A stretch of 64,000 nucleotides of DNA from Thiomicrorhabdus heinhorstiae (GCF_013391765.2 NZ_JACBGI020000006.1:1-64000); one strand, 5' to 3'. Numbered from the stretch's first letter, positions 38,212 to 47,828 are shown. Notes: a model not told the origin generated them from the sequence alone. Translations and numbers: made by a program.

Positions 38212-39715
38212 TACAGCGCAGAATTCAGCTCAATCATCGCCTGAATTTCTCGAACGGATCGACAACTGGCTCGCAGACTATCGCTTCGATCTGAAATTAA
38301 CCGAACGCGGTTATGTGGTTTCGGTCGGCGATGGTATCGTCTGGGTCAGCGGTCTGCCGACCGCCAGAATGGACGAAATCATCCTCTTTGAAGACGGCAG
38401 CCACGGTTTCGTGTTCGAACTGACCAAAGAGCTGATCGGCGTTATTTTATTGCATGAAACCCGCTTGATCACCGCCGGGCACAACGCCTATCTGTCGCAG
38501 CGTATCCTCGACATTCCGGTCGGCGACAGCCTACTAGGACGCATTATCGATCCACTCGGTTTTGCGCTCGACGGTCTGCCGGAAGCGGAAACCCAAAACC
38601 GTTTTCCATTGGAACGCAATTCTCCACCGATTATCGATCGCGACCCGGTCAATCAACCTTTGTACACGGGCAATAAGATCATCGACACCCTGATTCCGGT
38701 CGGCAAAGGTCAACGCCAGCTGTTAATCGGCGACGAAGGCCTTGGACGCAGTACTCTGGCGATCGATACCGTGATCAATCAGAAAGGCAAAGGCGTTCTA
38801 TGCGTCTATGTCCTGATCGGACAAAAACGTTCTACTATCGTCAATACCATCGAGCTGTTGCGTCAGCACGGCGCGCTTGAATACACCACCGTGGTCACAT
38901 CGCAGGCCAGCACCCTTCCGGGGCTGCAATATCTGGCACCCTTCGCCGGCTGCGCTCTGGCGGAGTACTGGATGCATGCCGGCAAGGATACTCTGGTAGT
39001 TTACGATGATCTGTCGACCCACGCCAAAATCTACCGCGAGCTGTCTCTGCTGTTGCGACGCCCGCCCGGTCGCGAAGCCTATCCCGGCGATATTTTCTAT
39101 ATCCATGCTCGCTTGCTGGAGCGCTCGACCAGTCTGAACATGCAGGCCGGGGGCGGCAGCATGACCGCCTTGCCGATTATCGAAACCGAACAGGGTGAAA
39201 TCGCCGCTTTCATCCCGACCAACCTGATTTCGATTACCGACGGACAGATCTATCTCGATCGTGAACTGTTCGTGTCCGGTTTTCGCCCGGCAATCGATAT
39301 TGCCAAATCGGTGTCGCGTATCGGCGGGCAAGCCCAGCATCCACGTATCAAAGAAGAAGCCGGGCATATGAAGCTGGACTATCTGCAGTTTCTTGAGCTG
39401 GAGGTTTTTACCCGTTTCGGTACCCGTCTGGAAGCGCGAATCGAAAAGGTGATTCGCCGCGGCCGAACTCTGCGCGAATTACTGAAACAAGGCCATCTGG
39501 TACCGAAATCGATTGAATTCCAAATTGCCTGGCTTATCGCCTTCAACGACAATCTGTTCGAAGACATTGAAATCAAGAAAATCCCGGAGATTCTAACGCG
39601 TCTTGAACAGCAAACAGCCACAAGCCGACTCACCATCGACAGTCCTCGCGAGCTTTGGTTGCAGGCATTGCAGGAGTGGCTGAAAACGTCACCATCGACG
39701 ATGGATAACGATTAA
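38189..39715 (+). CDS. atpA: N-type ATPase subunit alpha with Arg in the P-loop
   Basis: The protein has 508 residues from the GTG at 38189 inside the atpF 3' end. Nucleotide-binding, central and C-terminal F1 alpha domains are complete ([60 protein letters not shown]). The P-loop reads GDEGLGRST (181-189), where F-type alpha subunits normally have GDRQTGKT. Lys is replaced by Arg187. This site is non-catalytic in alpha, so the change need not abolish activity. Confidence 0.94.
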   Translation: MTDSTSNNTAQNSAQSSPEFLERIDNWLADYRFDLKLTERGYVVSVGDGIVWVSGLPTARMDEIILFEDGSHGFVFELTKELIGVILLHETRLITAGHNAYLSQRILDIPVGDSLLGRIIDPLGFALDGLPEAETQNRFPLERNSPPIIDRDPVNQPLYTGNKIIDTLIPVGKGQRQLLIGDEGLGRSTLAIDTVINQKGKGVLCVYVLIGQKRSTIVNTIELLRQHGALEYTTVVTSQASTLPGLQYLAPFAGCALAEYWMHAGKDTLVVYDDLSTHAKIYRELSLLLRRPPGREAYPGDIFYIHARLLERSTSLNMQAGGGSMTALPIIETEQGEIAAFIPTNLISITDGQIYLDRELFVSGFRPAIDIAKSVSRIGGQAQHPRIKEEAGHMKLDYLQFLELEVFTRFGTRLEARIEKVIRRGRTLRELLKQGHLVPKSIEFQIAWLIAFNDNLFEDIEIKKIPEILTRLEQQTATSRLTIDSPRELWLQALQEWLKTSPSTMDND

Positions 39716-40560
39716 TGGCACGTTATCACGAACTCGGCCGTTACCGCGACAAGCTCGACGACATTCACGGCATTATGCACTCGATGAAAACGCTCGCGCA
39801 GATGGAAACCCATAAGCTGGCAAAAATCATTGAAGCTCAACACACCATACAACAGCAGATCAAAGCCGTAACCTGCGATTTTCTGCATTTTTACGGCAGT
39901 AACCTGCCTAAATGGCAGGGAAAGCGGCAAAGCGTGCTGCTTATTGGCACCGAACGCGGTTTTTGCGGCGACTTCAATCCGAAAATTATTGAAGCCTTCA
40001 AACAGCATTTTTCCAATGCCGACAATGAGATTCGCCTGATCGCCGTCGGTAATAAGCTGCAGCCTTTGCTTGAATCGGCCTCCCTTTCAACCAATACACC
40101 GCTGTTTCTGGCCGGTGCTAATGTCTGCGAAGAAGTCGGTAATCTGACCGAATTACTGGCGCAAACATGGGCAGAATCACAATCCACCGACGAACTCTAT
40201 GCGATTTATCACGCTTTCCCGGAAGAAGAGATTCGCATTGAAAAACTGTTGCCGGCCTTCAATGACCACGAAGATTTACACTGCCCACAACAGGCGCAAA
40301 CTCATGCCCCTTTGCTCAATCTGACGGCAGAGGCCTTTCTTCTCGAACTCACCGATCATGCGCTGCAACACAATCTACATCACCTTTTGTACGACTCCTT
40401 AATGGCGGAAAATCTGCAACGCGTTCGTCATTTGGAAAACGCGACCCGTCATCTGGAACAAAAAAGCGAGACTCTGGGAAAACGCATGAACGTTCTGCGC
40501 CAGGAAGAGATCATCGAAGAGATCGAGGTCATCCTTCTCAATCAGGTTGACCCGATATAG
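39715..40560 (+). CDS. atpG: N-type ATPase subunit gamma
   Basis: The protein has 281 residues. The start overlaps the atpA stop by one base (TAATG). The N-terminal helix (ARYHELGRYRDKLDDIHGIM) and C-terminal helix form the central shaft, with IGTERGFCGDFNPKIIEAF in the middle fold. It is divergent compared with housekeeping gamma subunits, as is usual for N-ATPases. It is the last gene of the operon. Confidence 0.9.
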   Translation: MARYHELGRYRDKLDDIHGIMHSMKTLAQMETHKLAKIIEAQHTIQQQIKAVTCDFLHFYGSNLPKWQGKRQSVLLIGTERGFCGDFNPKIIEAFKQHFSNADNEIRLIAVGNKLQPLLESASLSTNTPLFLAGANVCEEVGNLTELLAQTWAESQSTDELYAIYHAFPEEEIRIEKLLPAFNDHEDLHCPQQAQTHAPLLNLTAEAFLLELTDHALQHNLHHLLYDSLMAENLQRVRHLENATRHLEQKSETLGKRMNVLRQEEIIEEIEVILLNQVDPI

Positions 40561-40681
40561 AGTTCTAAAGCGTCAGAGAACCGATAATCCTGGAACTTCA
40601 TTTATTGGCGCCGTTATAATTTGCCGAAACATCACCTCGCCGCCGGACTGTCTACGGCGGTAAACCCGGGATAACCAAGCA

Positions 40682-41464
40682 ATGACCAATAAATCCACAA
40701 AACCGCCCGCCGACCGTAATTTCGACAAACTGGTCGATAAATTCGAACGAAAGGTCTACGACACCGTCAAAGGCGAATGGCGTTTGAAACTGCTGACGGA
40801 AGATCTAGGTACATTGAGAAACGGTTCGCAACTGACTTTCTGGGATGCCGGATGCGGTTTTGCCCAGATCAGCCAATGGCTGGCTGAAGCCGGACATAGG
40901 GGCACCTTGTGCGATCTGTCACATCAAATGCTGATTCGCGCCAGAAACAACTTCGAAGAGGCCGGATTACAGGCGGAATTCTTTGAGGGACCGGCGCAGG
41001 AAATTGCTCAACAACTGCCGCAGTTCGATCTGGTTCTGTTCCATGCGGTGCTCGAATGGCTTGCCGAACCCCAAACCACCTTAAAAGCGGTTGCCGACAA
41101 AGTTAAACCGGGCGGAAAGCTTTCTTTACTGTTCTATAACCGCAATTCTGTGGTCATCCGCAATACCCTGCGCGGTGGCTGGCGCCTGCCTTACTTACTG
41201 GAAGACGCCTACCTAGGCAAAGGCAAAAAACTCACCCCGCCCAATCCGCAAATTCCGGAAGTCGTCTGCCAATGGCTTGAAGAATGGGGTTTTAAAATCG
41301 AAATCCATACCGGCATTCGTGTCTTCCACGACTATATGACCCACGAAGTACTGGAACAGAGCGATCTCGACGAGCTTCTGGCTCTGGAATACCGCTACTG
41401 CCGCCAACCCACCTACCGCAATATGGCGCGTTATATTCACCTTCTGGCAAGCCGTGCCGATTAA
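40682..41464 (+). CDS. cmoM: tRNA 5-carboxymethoxyuridine methyltransferase
   Basis: The protein has 260 residues. The sequence aligns with E. coli CmoM (formerly SmtA): DRNFDKLVDKFERKVYDTVK, the SAM motif DAGCGFAQIS, VLFHAVLEWLAEP, LSLLFYNRNS and the C-terminal YRYCRQPTYRNMARYIHLLA. It methylates cmo5U34 to mcmo5U34 in wobble-position tRNAs. A TATAAT at 40615-40620 suggests its own promoter. The other two enzymes of the pathway are encoded nearby (cmoA, cmoB). Confidence 0.94.
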   Translation: MTNKSTKPPADRNFDKLVDKFERKVYDTVKGEWRLKLLTEDLGTLRNGSQLTFWDAGCGFAQISQWLAEAGHRGTLCDLSHQMLIRARNNFEEAGLQAEFFEGPAQEIAQQLPQFDLVLFHAVLEWLAEPQTTLKAVADKVKPGGKLSLLFYNRNSVVIRNTLRGGWRLPYLLEDAYLGKGKKLTPPNPQIPEVVCQWLEEWGFKIEIHTGIRVFHDYMTHEVLEQSDLDELLALEYRYCRQPTYRNMARYIHLLASRAD

Positions 41465-41487
41465 AACCTCCTAAAATCGACCGGAAA

Positions 41488-41517
41488 TAAAAAACCCCGG
41501 CATGCCAGGGTTTTTAT
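41488..41517. terminator. Bidirectional terminator between cmoM and pit
   Basis: An AAAAACCC/GGGTTTTT stem with a small inner GGCATGCC palindrome has A and T runs on both sides. It separates the convergent cmoM (stop 41464) and phosphate transporter (stop 41559). Confidence 0.88.
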
Positions 41518-41558
41518 TCGATTGAAAACCCGAAGAAATCGGGCCGCAAATCGCTTAC

Positions 41559-43151
41559 TTAGAATATGCTGCTAAGAACGATAAAGAAGATCGAGGCCAT
41601 GATTGCCGCCGCAGGCAGCGTGATCACCCAGGCTGCGAAGATCGGCTTCAGCATTCCCCAGTTGGCATCGGCATTCACGACCCCCACACCCAGAACCGCA
41701 CCGATCAGGATATGTGTACTGGAAACCGGAATACCGAAAGTCGAAGCAACCAGAACCACACCGGCCGCCGCCAATTCGGCAGAGAAACCGGAAGCAGGGT
41801 GCAGTTTGGTCAGGTTGTGACCGACCGTTTGAATAACTTCTTTACCGATAAACCACAGACCGGCAACCATCGCAATACCGAAGGCCAGCATGGCAATCGG
41901 CGGAACCGCTGCTTTGGCACTGATTTCACCGGTATGCAATACATCCAGAACCGCTGCAAAAGGCCCGATGGCGTTGGCGATATCGTTGGAACCGTGCGAG
42001 AAAGCGAAACCACAAGCGGTAAACACCTGCATCCAGCTGAATAGCAGGAAGGTCGAGCGATCCAGCGATTTTCCGGTCAAGGTACGCGAGAAGATATAGA
42101 CGGTCAACCAGGTAACCGATCCGATCATCAGCATGATCAAAAGGTTATCCAGAGTCGAGAAACTGATATCGACATGCTTCAGCCCTTTGAACAATACCAT
42201 CGAAGAGATAACCACTGCACCCAGTGCCGCAATCAGAGGCACATAGTTACGCAGTGCTTTATGCGCATCGATACCATGGACCTTGCTTTCGATCACTTCC
42301 ATTTTCTTGTAGTAATCGGATTCAAGCTCGTCACTGTCGTAATCGCCGTCAATTTTCAGCTGGGCGTCGCGAGACAAACGCGCATTCTCTTTGATCAGGC
42401 TTGCTTCATCCATGGATTCAAGAGAGTTCTTGTACTCTTTACGCAGTGCCTTTTTCTCTTTTTTGATCTCGTTGAGCCGATCACCGGCCTCGTCGTTGTA
42501 TTTGAATACCGTCTCTTTGATCGCTTTATACAGGATATAAGCGAACAGACCGCCCAGTACCGGAGAAAGTACCCAGGAAACGGCGATCATTCCGATTTTA
42601 CCCCATTGGACCAAATCGAAGCCGTTACCACCGGTCACTGCATAGAAACCTAGCGTGATCGATGCACCGACAATCCCCCCGACGATCGAGTGAGTCGTCG
42701 AAACCGGCAGACCTTTTTTGGTGGCAAACAACAGCCACAGCGCCGCCGCCAATAGAGACGACATCATGACGTACACGAACAGCATCGGGTCGATTGACCC
42801 CATCGAGCTCAGGTCAACGATCCCTTTACGGATGGTTTTGGTTACTTCACCACCGGCGATTACTGCACCGCTAACCTCGAAAACCGCTGCAACCAGCAGT
42901 GCTTGCTTAACACTTAGCGTTCCGGCACCGACACTGGTTCCGAAAGAGTTGGCAACATCGTTACCACCGATGTTGAAGGCCATAAACAAACCGAACAGAG
43001 TTGCCAATGTCAGAATCAGCAGGTTGTTGCCGTTTGTGTAATCAAACGCCCACATTAAAAAATAAGCGGAAATAGCGAGAAAGATCGCCCCCACCGCCAA
43101 ACTTGTTTTAGACACGCCGGTTTGGGCATTGTCCATGGTCATTGTTGTCAT
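41559..43151 (-). CDS. pitA: PiT-family inorganic phosphate transporter
   Basis: The protein has 530 residues from the ATG at 43151 with a GGGGGAAG ribosome site. An earlier in-frame start at 43178 lacks one. It contains the duplicated PiT signatures [19 protein letters not shown] and [19 protein letters not shown], about ten membrane helices, and a central hydrophilic loop (about residues 220-300) rich in Lys/Glu. It imports phosphate with a proton or sodium ion. A PhoU/DUF47 partner gene is not adjacent. The 275 bp upstream, shared with the divergent nuclease gene, is AT-rich. Confidence 0.93.
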   Translation of the reverse strand: MTTMTMDNAQTGVSKTSLAVGAIFLAISAYFLMWAFDYTNGNNLLILTLATLFGLFMAFNIGGNDVANSFGTSVGAGTLSVKQALLVAAVFEVSGAVIAGGEVTKTIRKGIVDLSSMGSIDPMLFVYVMMSSLLAAALWLLFATKKGLPVSTTHSIVGGIVGASITLGFYAVTGGNGFDLVQWGKIGMIAVSWVLSPVLGGLFAYILYKAIKETVFKYNDEAGDRLNEIKKEKKALRKEYKNSLESMDEASLIKENARLSRDAQLKIDGDYDSDELESDYYKKMEVIESKVHGIDAHKALRNYVPLIAALGAVVISSMVLFKGLKHVDISFSTLDNLLIMLMIGSVTWLTVYIFSRTLTGKSLDRSTFLLFSWMQVFTACGFAFSHGSNDIANAIGPFAAVLDVLHTGEISAKAAVPPIAMLAFGIAMVAGLWFIGKEVIQTVGHNLTKLHPASGFSAELAAAGVVLVASTFGIPVSSTHILIGAVLGVGVVNADANWGMLKPIFAAWVITLPAAAIMASIFFIVLSSIF

Positions 43152-43387
43152 ACAATCTTCCCCCGAAAAAGTTTTCAATAAAACCGTTTTCCGAGTCTAG
43201 ATACCTTATGTAACACTTAACCTACAGGATTGTGAATTTTTTAAGTCATTGATAATCACTCGTCTAAGAAAATCATTCTTATTTGCAACACAGGCTACTT
43301 ATTTGTAAGCATTAAATACCGGAGCCTTATTACTAACCGACTCCCTTCTTTAAGTCAAAATCGGCCTGTATTTAAACGCCGAACCGC

Positions 43388-43393
43388 TATAAT
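43388..43393 (+). promoter_or_regulatory. Putative -10 element of the nuclease-cmoA operon
   Basis: TATAAT lies 33 bp before the nuclease ATG. No good -35 is seen at 16-18 bp spacing. Confidence 0.4.
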
Positions 43394-43426
43394 AAAAACG
43401 CTGAAAATAACGAACCTGTAACCAAT

Positions 43427-44302
43427 ATGACTCCATCGCAAGCAAAACGCCTATTTCGCCCAATTACCGCCCTGCTTTTCAAGCGCCCGAAACTGTTGTT
43501 ACTGATCCCTGTTCTCGGCGGTCTTTGGTATGGCTATGAGGTCGGAATTGCCCGTCCTGCACAGACGTTCATGGGCGTTCCGCAAGTCCAATCCGGCTTG
43601 GCGACAATGGGTTGGTCGCATATCCTGCGCAATAACGGTTTTATGCTTGAATACTCGGAAAGCCTGAAAAATCCGTTATGGGTCACCTATAAGGTGACCG
43701 ACAAACGCTATGTACCGGGGCAACGCCCGAGCGGTTTTTCACAAGACTGGCGCAGCTGGTCGATGGTGACGCATCAGGATTACACCGGCAGCGGTTATGA
43801 TCGCGGCCATATGGCGCCGAATTACCTGATCGCCAGCCGCTACGGCCGTGAAGCACAGAAACAAACCTTCCTGATGACCAATATCAGCCCGCAGAAAGGC
43901 TCTTTGAACCAAAAATCCTGGCAACGATTGGAAGAAGTGATCGCCAACGATTTCTCCGCAAAAGAGGGCGAATTCTGGGTGGTAACCGGGCCGATTTTTT
44001 CCAAGCTGCCGACCTACCTGAAAGGTGGAAAAGTCGCCATTCCACAGGCGTTTTATAAAATTCTGATCAAACCGCAAAGCGGTAACGAGCCTGCCAAAGC
44101 ACTGGCATTTATCTTTCCGCAAAATGCCAAGGCGAATGCCAGCCTGTTGACGTTCGTCACCACCATTGACGATGTCGAAGCCCAGACCGGAATCGATTTC
44201 TTCTCCGAGCTGGACGACGATATCGAAATCCCGTTGGAAGCGACCGAAACCCCTGCGGCCTGGCAGCTGCAAAAAGTTGCTAACCGTCCGTCGCGTTACT
44301 GA
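43427..44302 (+). CDS. DNA/RNA non-specific endonuclease (NucA/Serratia type)
   Basis: The protein has 291 residues. The N-terminal membrane anchor or uncleaved signal is near residues 22-38. The beta-beta-alpha-metal nuclease core has the DRGH motif at 125-128 (YDRGHMAPNYL, catalytic His128) and the metal-binding Asn in FLMTNISPQKGSLNQKSWQR. It probably degrades extracellular or periplasmic nucleic acid for nutrient use, which would suit its place opposite a phosphate transporter. cmoA follows 11 bp later, so the two are likely co-transcribed. Confidence 0.93.
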   Translation: MTPSQAKRLFRPITALLFKRPKLLLLIPVLGGLWYGYEVGIARPAQTFMGVPQVQSGLATMGWSHILRNNGFMLEYSESLKNPLWVTYKVTDKRYVPGQRPSGFSQDWRSWSMVTHQDYTGSGYDRGHMAPNYLIASRYGREAQKQTFLMTNISPQKGSLNQKSWQRLEEVIANDFSAKEGEFWVVTGPIFSKLPTYLKGGKVAIPQAFYKILIKPQSGNEPAKALAFIFPQNAKANASLLTFVTTIDDVEAQTGIDFFSELDDDIEIPLEATETPAAWQLQKVANRPSRY

Positions 44303-44313
44303 GGCCAGACAAG

Positions 44314-45057
44314 ATGAAAATTCCGAGCGAAAAAGACACTATCTACTCGATTGCGCATGAAGCGGTCGGCGCTTTCCAGTTCGACGAGTCGGTCGTGGCG
44401 GTTTTCCCGGATATGATTCAGCGTTCGGTTCCGGGTTATCAAACGATTTTGACCGGTATCGGCGAACTGACAAAACTGCATGCCCAGCCCGACAGTAATC
44501 TGTATGATCTCGGCTGCTCGCTCGGTGCGGCCAGCCTGACCATGCGCCGAGCCTTGCAGGTCAATGGCTGCCGGATTATCGGTGTCGACAATTCTGAGGC
44601 AATGATCAAACGTGCTAACGAATATCTGCACGCCTACCATTCGGATATACCTGTCGATCTGTTTTGCGCCGACATTAATGATCTCGAAATTTTGGATGCT
44701 TCGGTGGTGGTCATTAACTTTACTCTGCAGTTTATCGATCCCGATCAGCGTTTGCCGCTTCTGCACAGAATCTATCAGGGATTGAAACCAGGCGGCATTT
44801 TGATTTTATCGGAAAAAATCCATTTCCAAGATGTCGCTCTACAGCAGAGTATCGAGCACATGCACCTGCAATTCAAACGCGCCAACGGCTACTCCGAACT
44901 GGAAATCAGCCAGAAGCGTTCGTCACTGGACAATGTCCTGATCAGCGATACCGAAAACGAACACCTTCAGCGTTTGAAACAAGCCGGATTCGCTTCAGCC
45001 GGCATCTGGTTCCAGGCCTATAACTTTGCTTCCTTTCTGGCAATAAAATCACTTTAA
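44314..45057 (+). CDS. cmoA: Carboxy-S-adenosyl-L-methionine synthase
   Basis: The protein has 247 residues, the normal CmoA length. Family motifs include DTIYSIAHEAVGAFQFDESV, VFPDMIQRSVPGYQTIL, the SAM site DLGCSLGAASLTMRR and KPGGILILSEKI. CmoA converts SAM and prephenate to carboxy-SAM, the donor used by CmoB. The gap to cmoB is 124 bp and contains a separate promoter. Confidence 0.96.
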   Translation: MKIPSEKDTIYSIAHEAVGAFQFDESVVAVFPDMIQRSVPGYQTILTGIGELTKLHAQPDSNLYDLGCSLGAASLTMRRALQVNGCRIIGVDNSEAMIKRANEYLHAYHSDIPVDLFCADINDLEILDASVVVINFTLQFIDPDQRLPLLHRIYQGLKPGGILILSEKIHFQDVALQQSIEHMHLQFKRANGYSELEISQKRSSLDNVLISDTENEHLQRLKQAGFASAGIWFQAYNFASFLAIKSL

Positions 45058-45105
45058 GAACAAGCGTTTAGTTTTCTGAGAAAGAAGATATTTCGGCCCG
45101 AGAAG

Positions 45106-45135
45106 GTGACAAATCACCCGTCGAAACCGTATAAT
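45106..45135 (+). promoter_or_regulatory. Sigma-70 promoter of cmoB
   Basis: GTGACA at 45106-45111 (five of six to TTGACA) and a perfect TATAAT at 45130-45135 are separated by 18 bp. Transcription would start near 45142, about 40 bp before the cmoB GTG. Confidence 0.6.
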
Positions 45136-45174
45136 TTCGCCTCTTTAACTTTCCGGCAGCGCAACAAGAGGCAA

Positions 45175-45188
45175 GTTTCACGTGAAAC
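45175..45188. promoter_or_regulatory. parS-like site 2 (perfect core) over the cmoB start codon
   Basis: GTTTCACGTGAAAC is a perfect match to the parS core. The GTG start codon of cmoB (45182-45184) lies in the centre of the palindrome, so ParB binding would occlude the 5' end of the gene. Confidence 0.75.
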
Positions 45189-46168
45189 GACATTACGATT
45201 CTTTCTGGTCACATCTTAACGACACGCGTCTACAGCACTGGAAAAGCGAATTACCGCCGCTGATCGACGAAGCGCTGCACCCGGAAGGCAACGGAAACTT
45301 GCCGCGTTGGCTGGATGCTTTACAAATCATTAACGCCTTCCCGAGCAATCAGACTTATGATCTGGAACAATCTGCGATTCGTGTCGGCGAAGCTCTTTCC
45401 CCGGAAGACACAGAGAAGCTGACAGCCGCCTTAAAAGCGTTGCATCCTTGGCGAAAAGGGCCGTTCAATATTCACGGAATCGAAATCGACACTGAATGGC
45501 GCTCGGATTGGAAATGGGATCGCGTCCATCCGCATTTGGCTTCGATGGAAGGCAAGCGCGTGCTGGATGTCGGTTGCGGCAGCGGCTACCACCTGTGGAG
45601 AATGGCAGCCGAAAAGCCGAAACTGGCGGTCGGCATCGATCCAAGTCTGCTGTTTTTAAGCCAGTTTCTGACTCTGAAACACTTTATCGGCGAAGAAGTT
45701 CCGGCTTACTTCCTGCCGTTGACCTTGGAACAACTGCCGGTTTCGCAGAAAGGCGGCGCTTTCGACACGGTCTTTTCGATGGGCGTGTTGTATCACCGCC
45801 GTTCGCCGATCGATCATATTCTGGAGTTAAAAAACCAGATGACGCCGGGCGGCGAGCTGGTGCTTGAAACATTGGTGGTTCCGGAAAGTTTCGGGCAGTT
45901 GCTGGTGCCGGAAGATCGTTATGCGCAGATGCGCAATGTCTGGTTCCTGCCGTCTGTGGAAGAACTCAGCATCTGGATGCGCCGCTGCGGTTTGCAGAAT
46001 GTGCGTTGCGTCGACCTCAATCAGACGTCGATTGAAGAGCAGAGACCAACCGAATGGATGGAATGGAATTCGCTGGAATCCTTCCTCGATCCAAATGACC
46101 ACAATCTGACCGTCGAAGGCTATCCGGCTCCACTAAGAGCCGTCATGGTTGCCAATAAACCGAAGTAA
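45182..46168 (+). CDS. cmoB: tRNA U34 carboxymethyltransferase
   Basis: The protein has 328 residues from a GTG start with AAGAGG ten bases upstream. It matches E. coli CmoB along its length: LHPWRKGPFNIHGIEIDTEW, SDWKWDRVHPHL, the SAM motif VLDVGCGSGYHLWRM, FDTVFSMGVLYHRRSPIDHI and the C-terminal FLDPNDHNLTVEGYPAPLRA. It transfers the carboxymethyl group from carboxy-SAM to 5-hydroxyuridine at tRNA position 34. With cmoA and cmoM nearby the pathway is complete. Confidence 0.96.
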   Translation: MKRHYDSFWSHLNDTRLQHWKSELPPLIDEALHPEGNGNLPRWLDALQIINAFPSNQTYDLEQSAIRVGEALSPEDTEKLTAALKALHPWRKGPFNIHGIEIDTEWRSDWKWDRVHPHLASMEGKRVLDVGCGSGYHLWRMAAEKPKLAVGIDPSLLFLSQFLTLKHFIGEEVPAYFLPLTLEQLPVSQKGGAFDTVFSMGVLYHRRSPIDHILELKNQMTPGGELVLETLVVPESFGQLLVPEDRYAQMRNVWFLPSVEELSIWMRRCGLQNVRCVDLNQTSIEEQRPTEWMEWNSLESFLDPNDHNLTVEGYPAPLRAVMVANKPK

Positions 46169-46195
46169 AACGCTTCATTTTTTATCGTTTGTCCC

Positions 46196-46247
46196 AACTA
46201 CTAATTTGCTACTAATTTTTCAAAAATTAGTAGCAAATTAGTAACAA
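46196..46247. repeat. 52-bp palindromic repeat, copy 1 (3' of fic)
   Basis: A perfect 22-bp inverted repeat with a 1-nt centre (C at 46221), flanked by AAC and ACAA. Each arm is itself a double TACTAATTT element. An almost identical copy in direct orientation lies at 47677-47728. This copy ends 12 bp before the fic stop codon. Confidence 0.95.
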
Positions 46248-46259
46248 GACATTTTGTGA

Positions 46260-47618
46260 TTAATTCAAAGACTCTATTCTTTCGTTTAAATCCACCGGTA
46301 TAACGAAGATAAAACCTTTCCCTTGCTTATGCTTCTCAAGTAACTGGTACTTGTCGGCGAGACCCAACAGATCCGTTCGCGCAGTTTGATAACTAATTGC
46401 ATGCTGACTTCGGTGACCTTCAATGGTGATAAACGTACCGTTCCCTTTTAAACCGCTTCGCAAAACGTCCAATTGCCGGTGATTCAATTGTCCCTGTAAT
46501 TTTGAACCCTTTAAAAACTGCTCTGTTTGGATTAACTCTTCGGACTTTCTCTGTAAATAGGCAAAAAGCTCATCGATACTTTTTTGCAATACCTCCGTCT
46601 GGTGAATCAAAAAATAGGTTAAATCGTTATCATCACTTTCGGTAAGCAGGAACGCTTTAGAGTACTGAGCAGGAGCCAACTTTATGATTTTAGAAATAGA
46701 AACAAACTCGATTAACCAGTAACCACATTTCGCCATATACCAATAAAACAATGCCCTGGCAGTTCGACCATTACCATCAACAAACGGATGCTCGTAACCA
46801 ATCATAAAATGCAAAATCATCGCCTTGATGACAGGATGGATAAATGCTTTCTCTCCATCATGGTTAGCAAAGTCGCATAAACACTGAATTCTCTCAGGCA
46901 AACTCTCAGCATCCGGCGGCACGTGAAGAACCTGTGCATCCCTATTATCAACCACCCTTACCAGATCTTCAGTCGATCTTAATTTTCCGGCCTTATCCGC
47001 CCGCTCCAGGGTTCTATCCGTTAAAACCGAGTGTAGATGACAAATCAATTGCGGCGTCAAAGCTTCATCTTTCAAATCACGGATTTCCTGCATTGCCCGA
47101 TAATTATTGACAATCATCTGTTCGCTGATGTCTTGAGGGGCACGTTTCTGCTTCAGCATAGAACGTGCAACATCCCGGGTTGTCGAAGCACCTTCCAATT
47201 GGCTCGAATTGATGGCTTCTTCAATTAAAGACGACACAAGATAAGCGTCCCGAGTATGCTGATTAGCAATCGGCTGTGGCATAGACAGCTGCCCTGCAGC
47301 GTGCTGATCTAACCAATGCAGAGATTGCAACAAAGAATCGGTTAAGCAAAACTGCATTGGGGAACCCTGCTTATCGACAAGCGATACACTTCGGTAAAAC
47401 TGCCTTCTGGCCTGTTTGGTAACAAACCAATACTCTTCGCTGCTTAAATCATAAGGCGGGGCTACAAACCGTAATTTATCCCAGTGCAGGTAACGCCCTT
47501 TCTCGTCACAAATCCCGGTTTCAGCATTCATCAATTTACTGAGACCTGCAATATCACCACGCTTTACCAGCTCATCTAATAGTGATTGATTATCCGGAGG
47601 ATTAACTGGAAGTTTCAT
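46260..47618 (-). CDS. Fic-domain AMP-transferase with self-inhibitory motif
   Basis: The protein has 452 residues. The Fic motif HPFVDGNGR is complete at 277-285. The inhibitory helix motif S/T-xxx-E-G is present as SSQLEG at 138-143, N-terminal to the Fic core, so this is a class II self-inhibited Fic enzyme. The C-terminal 80 residues (NHRQLDVLRSGLKGN, then SYQTARTDLLGLADKYQLLE) look like a winged helix and could bind DNA. It would AMPylate (or de-AMPylate) an unknown protein. No toxin-antitoxin partner is adjacent. The gene is bracketed by two copies of a palindromic repeat and interrupts otherwise ordinary metabolic genes. Confidence 0.93.
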   Translation of the reverse strand: MKLPVNPPDNQSLLDELVKRGDIAGLSKLMNAETGICDEKGRYLHWDKLRFVAPPYDLSSEEYWFVTKQARRQFYRSVSLVDKQGSPMQFCLTDSLLQSLHWLDQHAAGQLSMPQPIANQHTRDAYLVSSLIEEAINSSQLEGASTTRDVARSMLKQKRAPQDISEQMIVNNYRAMQEIRDLKDEALTPQLICHLHSVLTDRTLERADKAGKLRSTEDLVRVVDNRDAQVLHVPPDAESLPERIQCLCDFANHDGEKAFIHPVIKAMILHFMIGYEHPFVDGNGRTARALFYWYMAKCGYWLIEFVSISKIIKLAPAQYSKAFLLTESDDNDLTYFLIHQTEVLQKSIDELFAYLQRKSEELIQTEQFLKGSKLQGQLNHRQLDVLRSGLKGNGTFITIEGHRSQHAISYQTARTDLLGLADKYQLLEKHKQGKGFIFVIPVDLNERIESLN

Positions 47619-47676
47619 AATTGATTCAATACCTTGGATGAAAATACTCTTTAACTTACATCGAGTATAAAAACTT

Positions 47677-47728
47677 AACTACTAATTTGCTACTAATTTT
47701 TGAAAAATTAGTAGCAAATTAGTAACAA
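47677..47728. repeat. 52-bp palindromic repeat, copy 2 (5' of fic)
   Basis: Identical to copy 1 (46196-46247) over 52 bp except that the centre base is G (47702) in place of C. It lies 58 bp upstream of the fic ATG, in the promoter region. Confidence 0.95.
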
Positions 47729-47765
47729 ACATCCAAAGCCCTGTTGAACGCCAATTTTCAGGCAA

Positions 47766-47801
47766 TAAAAAACCCCGCAGACCGAAGTGTGCGAGGTTTT
47801 T
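47766..47801 (-). terminator. Rho-independent terminator of the aminotransferase gene
   Basis: On the minus strand an AACCTCGCA/TGCGGGGTT stem is followed by T6, 28 bp past the stop at 47829. Confidence 0.88.
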
Positions 47802-47828
47802 ATCAGGCGGGGCGTTTTAGGAATTGAT

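Noticed and set aside
43240-43305. Fur-box-like GATAATCA and AAAATCATT elements upstream of the phosphate transporter and nuclease
   Set aside because: Each matches the 19-bp Fur consensus at only about 12 positions, not enough in AT-rich DNA.
46196-46247. Palindrome as a simple terminator for cmoB
   Set aside because: The stem is almost all A/T, and a near-identical copy lies upstream of fic, where a terminator would make little sense.
46196-47728. Insertion sequence with terminal inverted repeats around fic
   Set aside because: The flanking elements are direct copies of a palindrome, and no transposase or target-site duplication is present.
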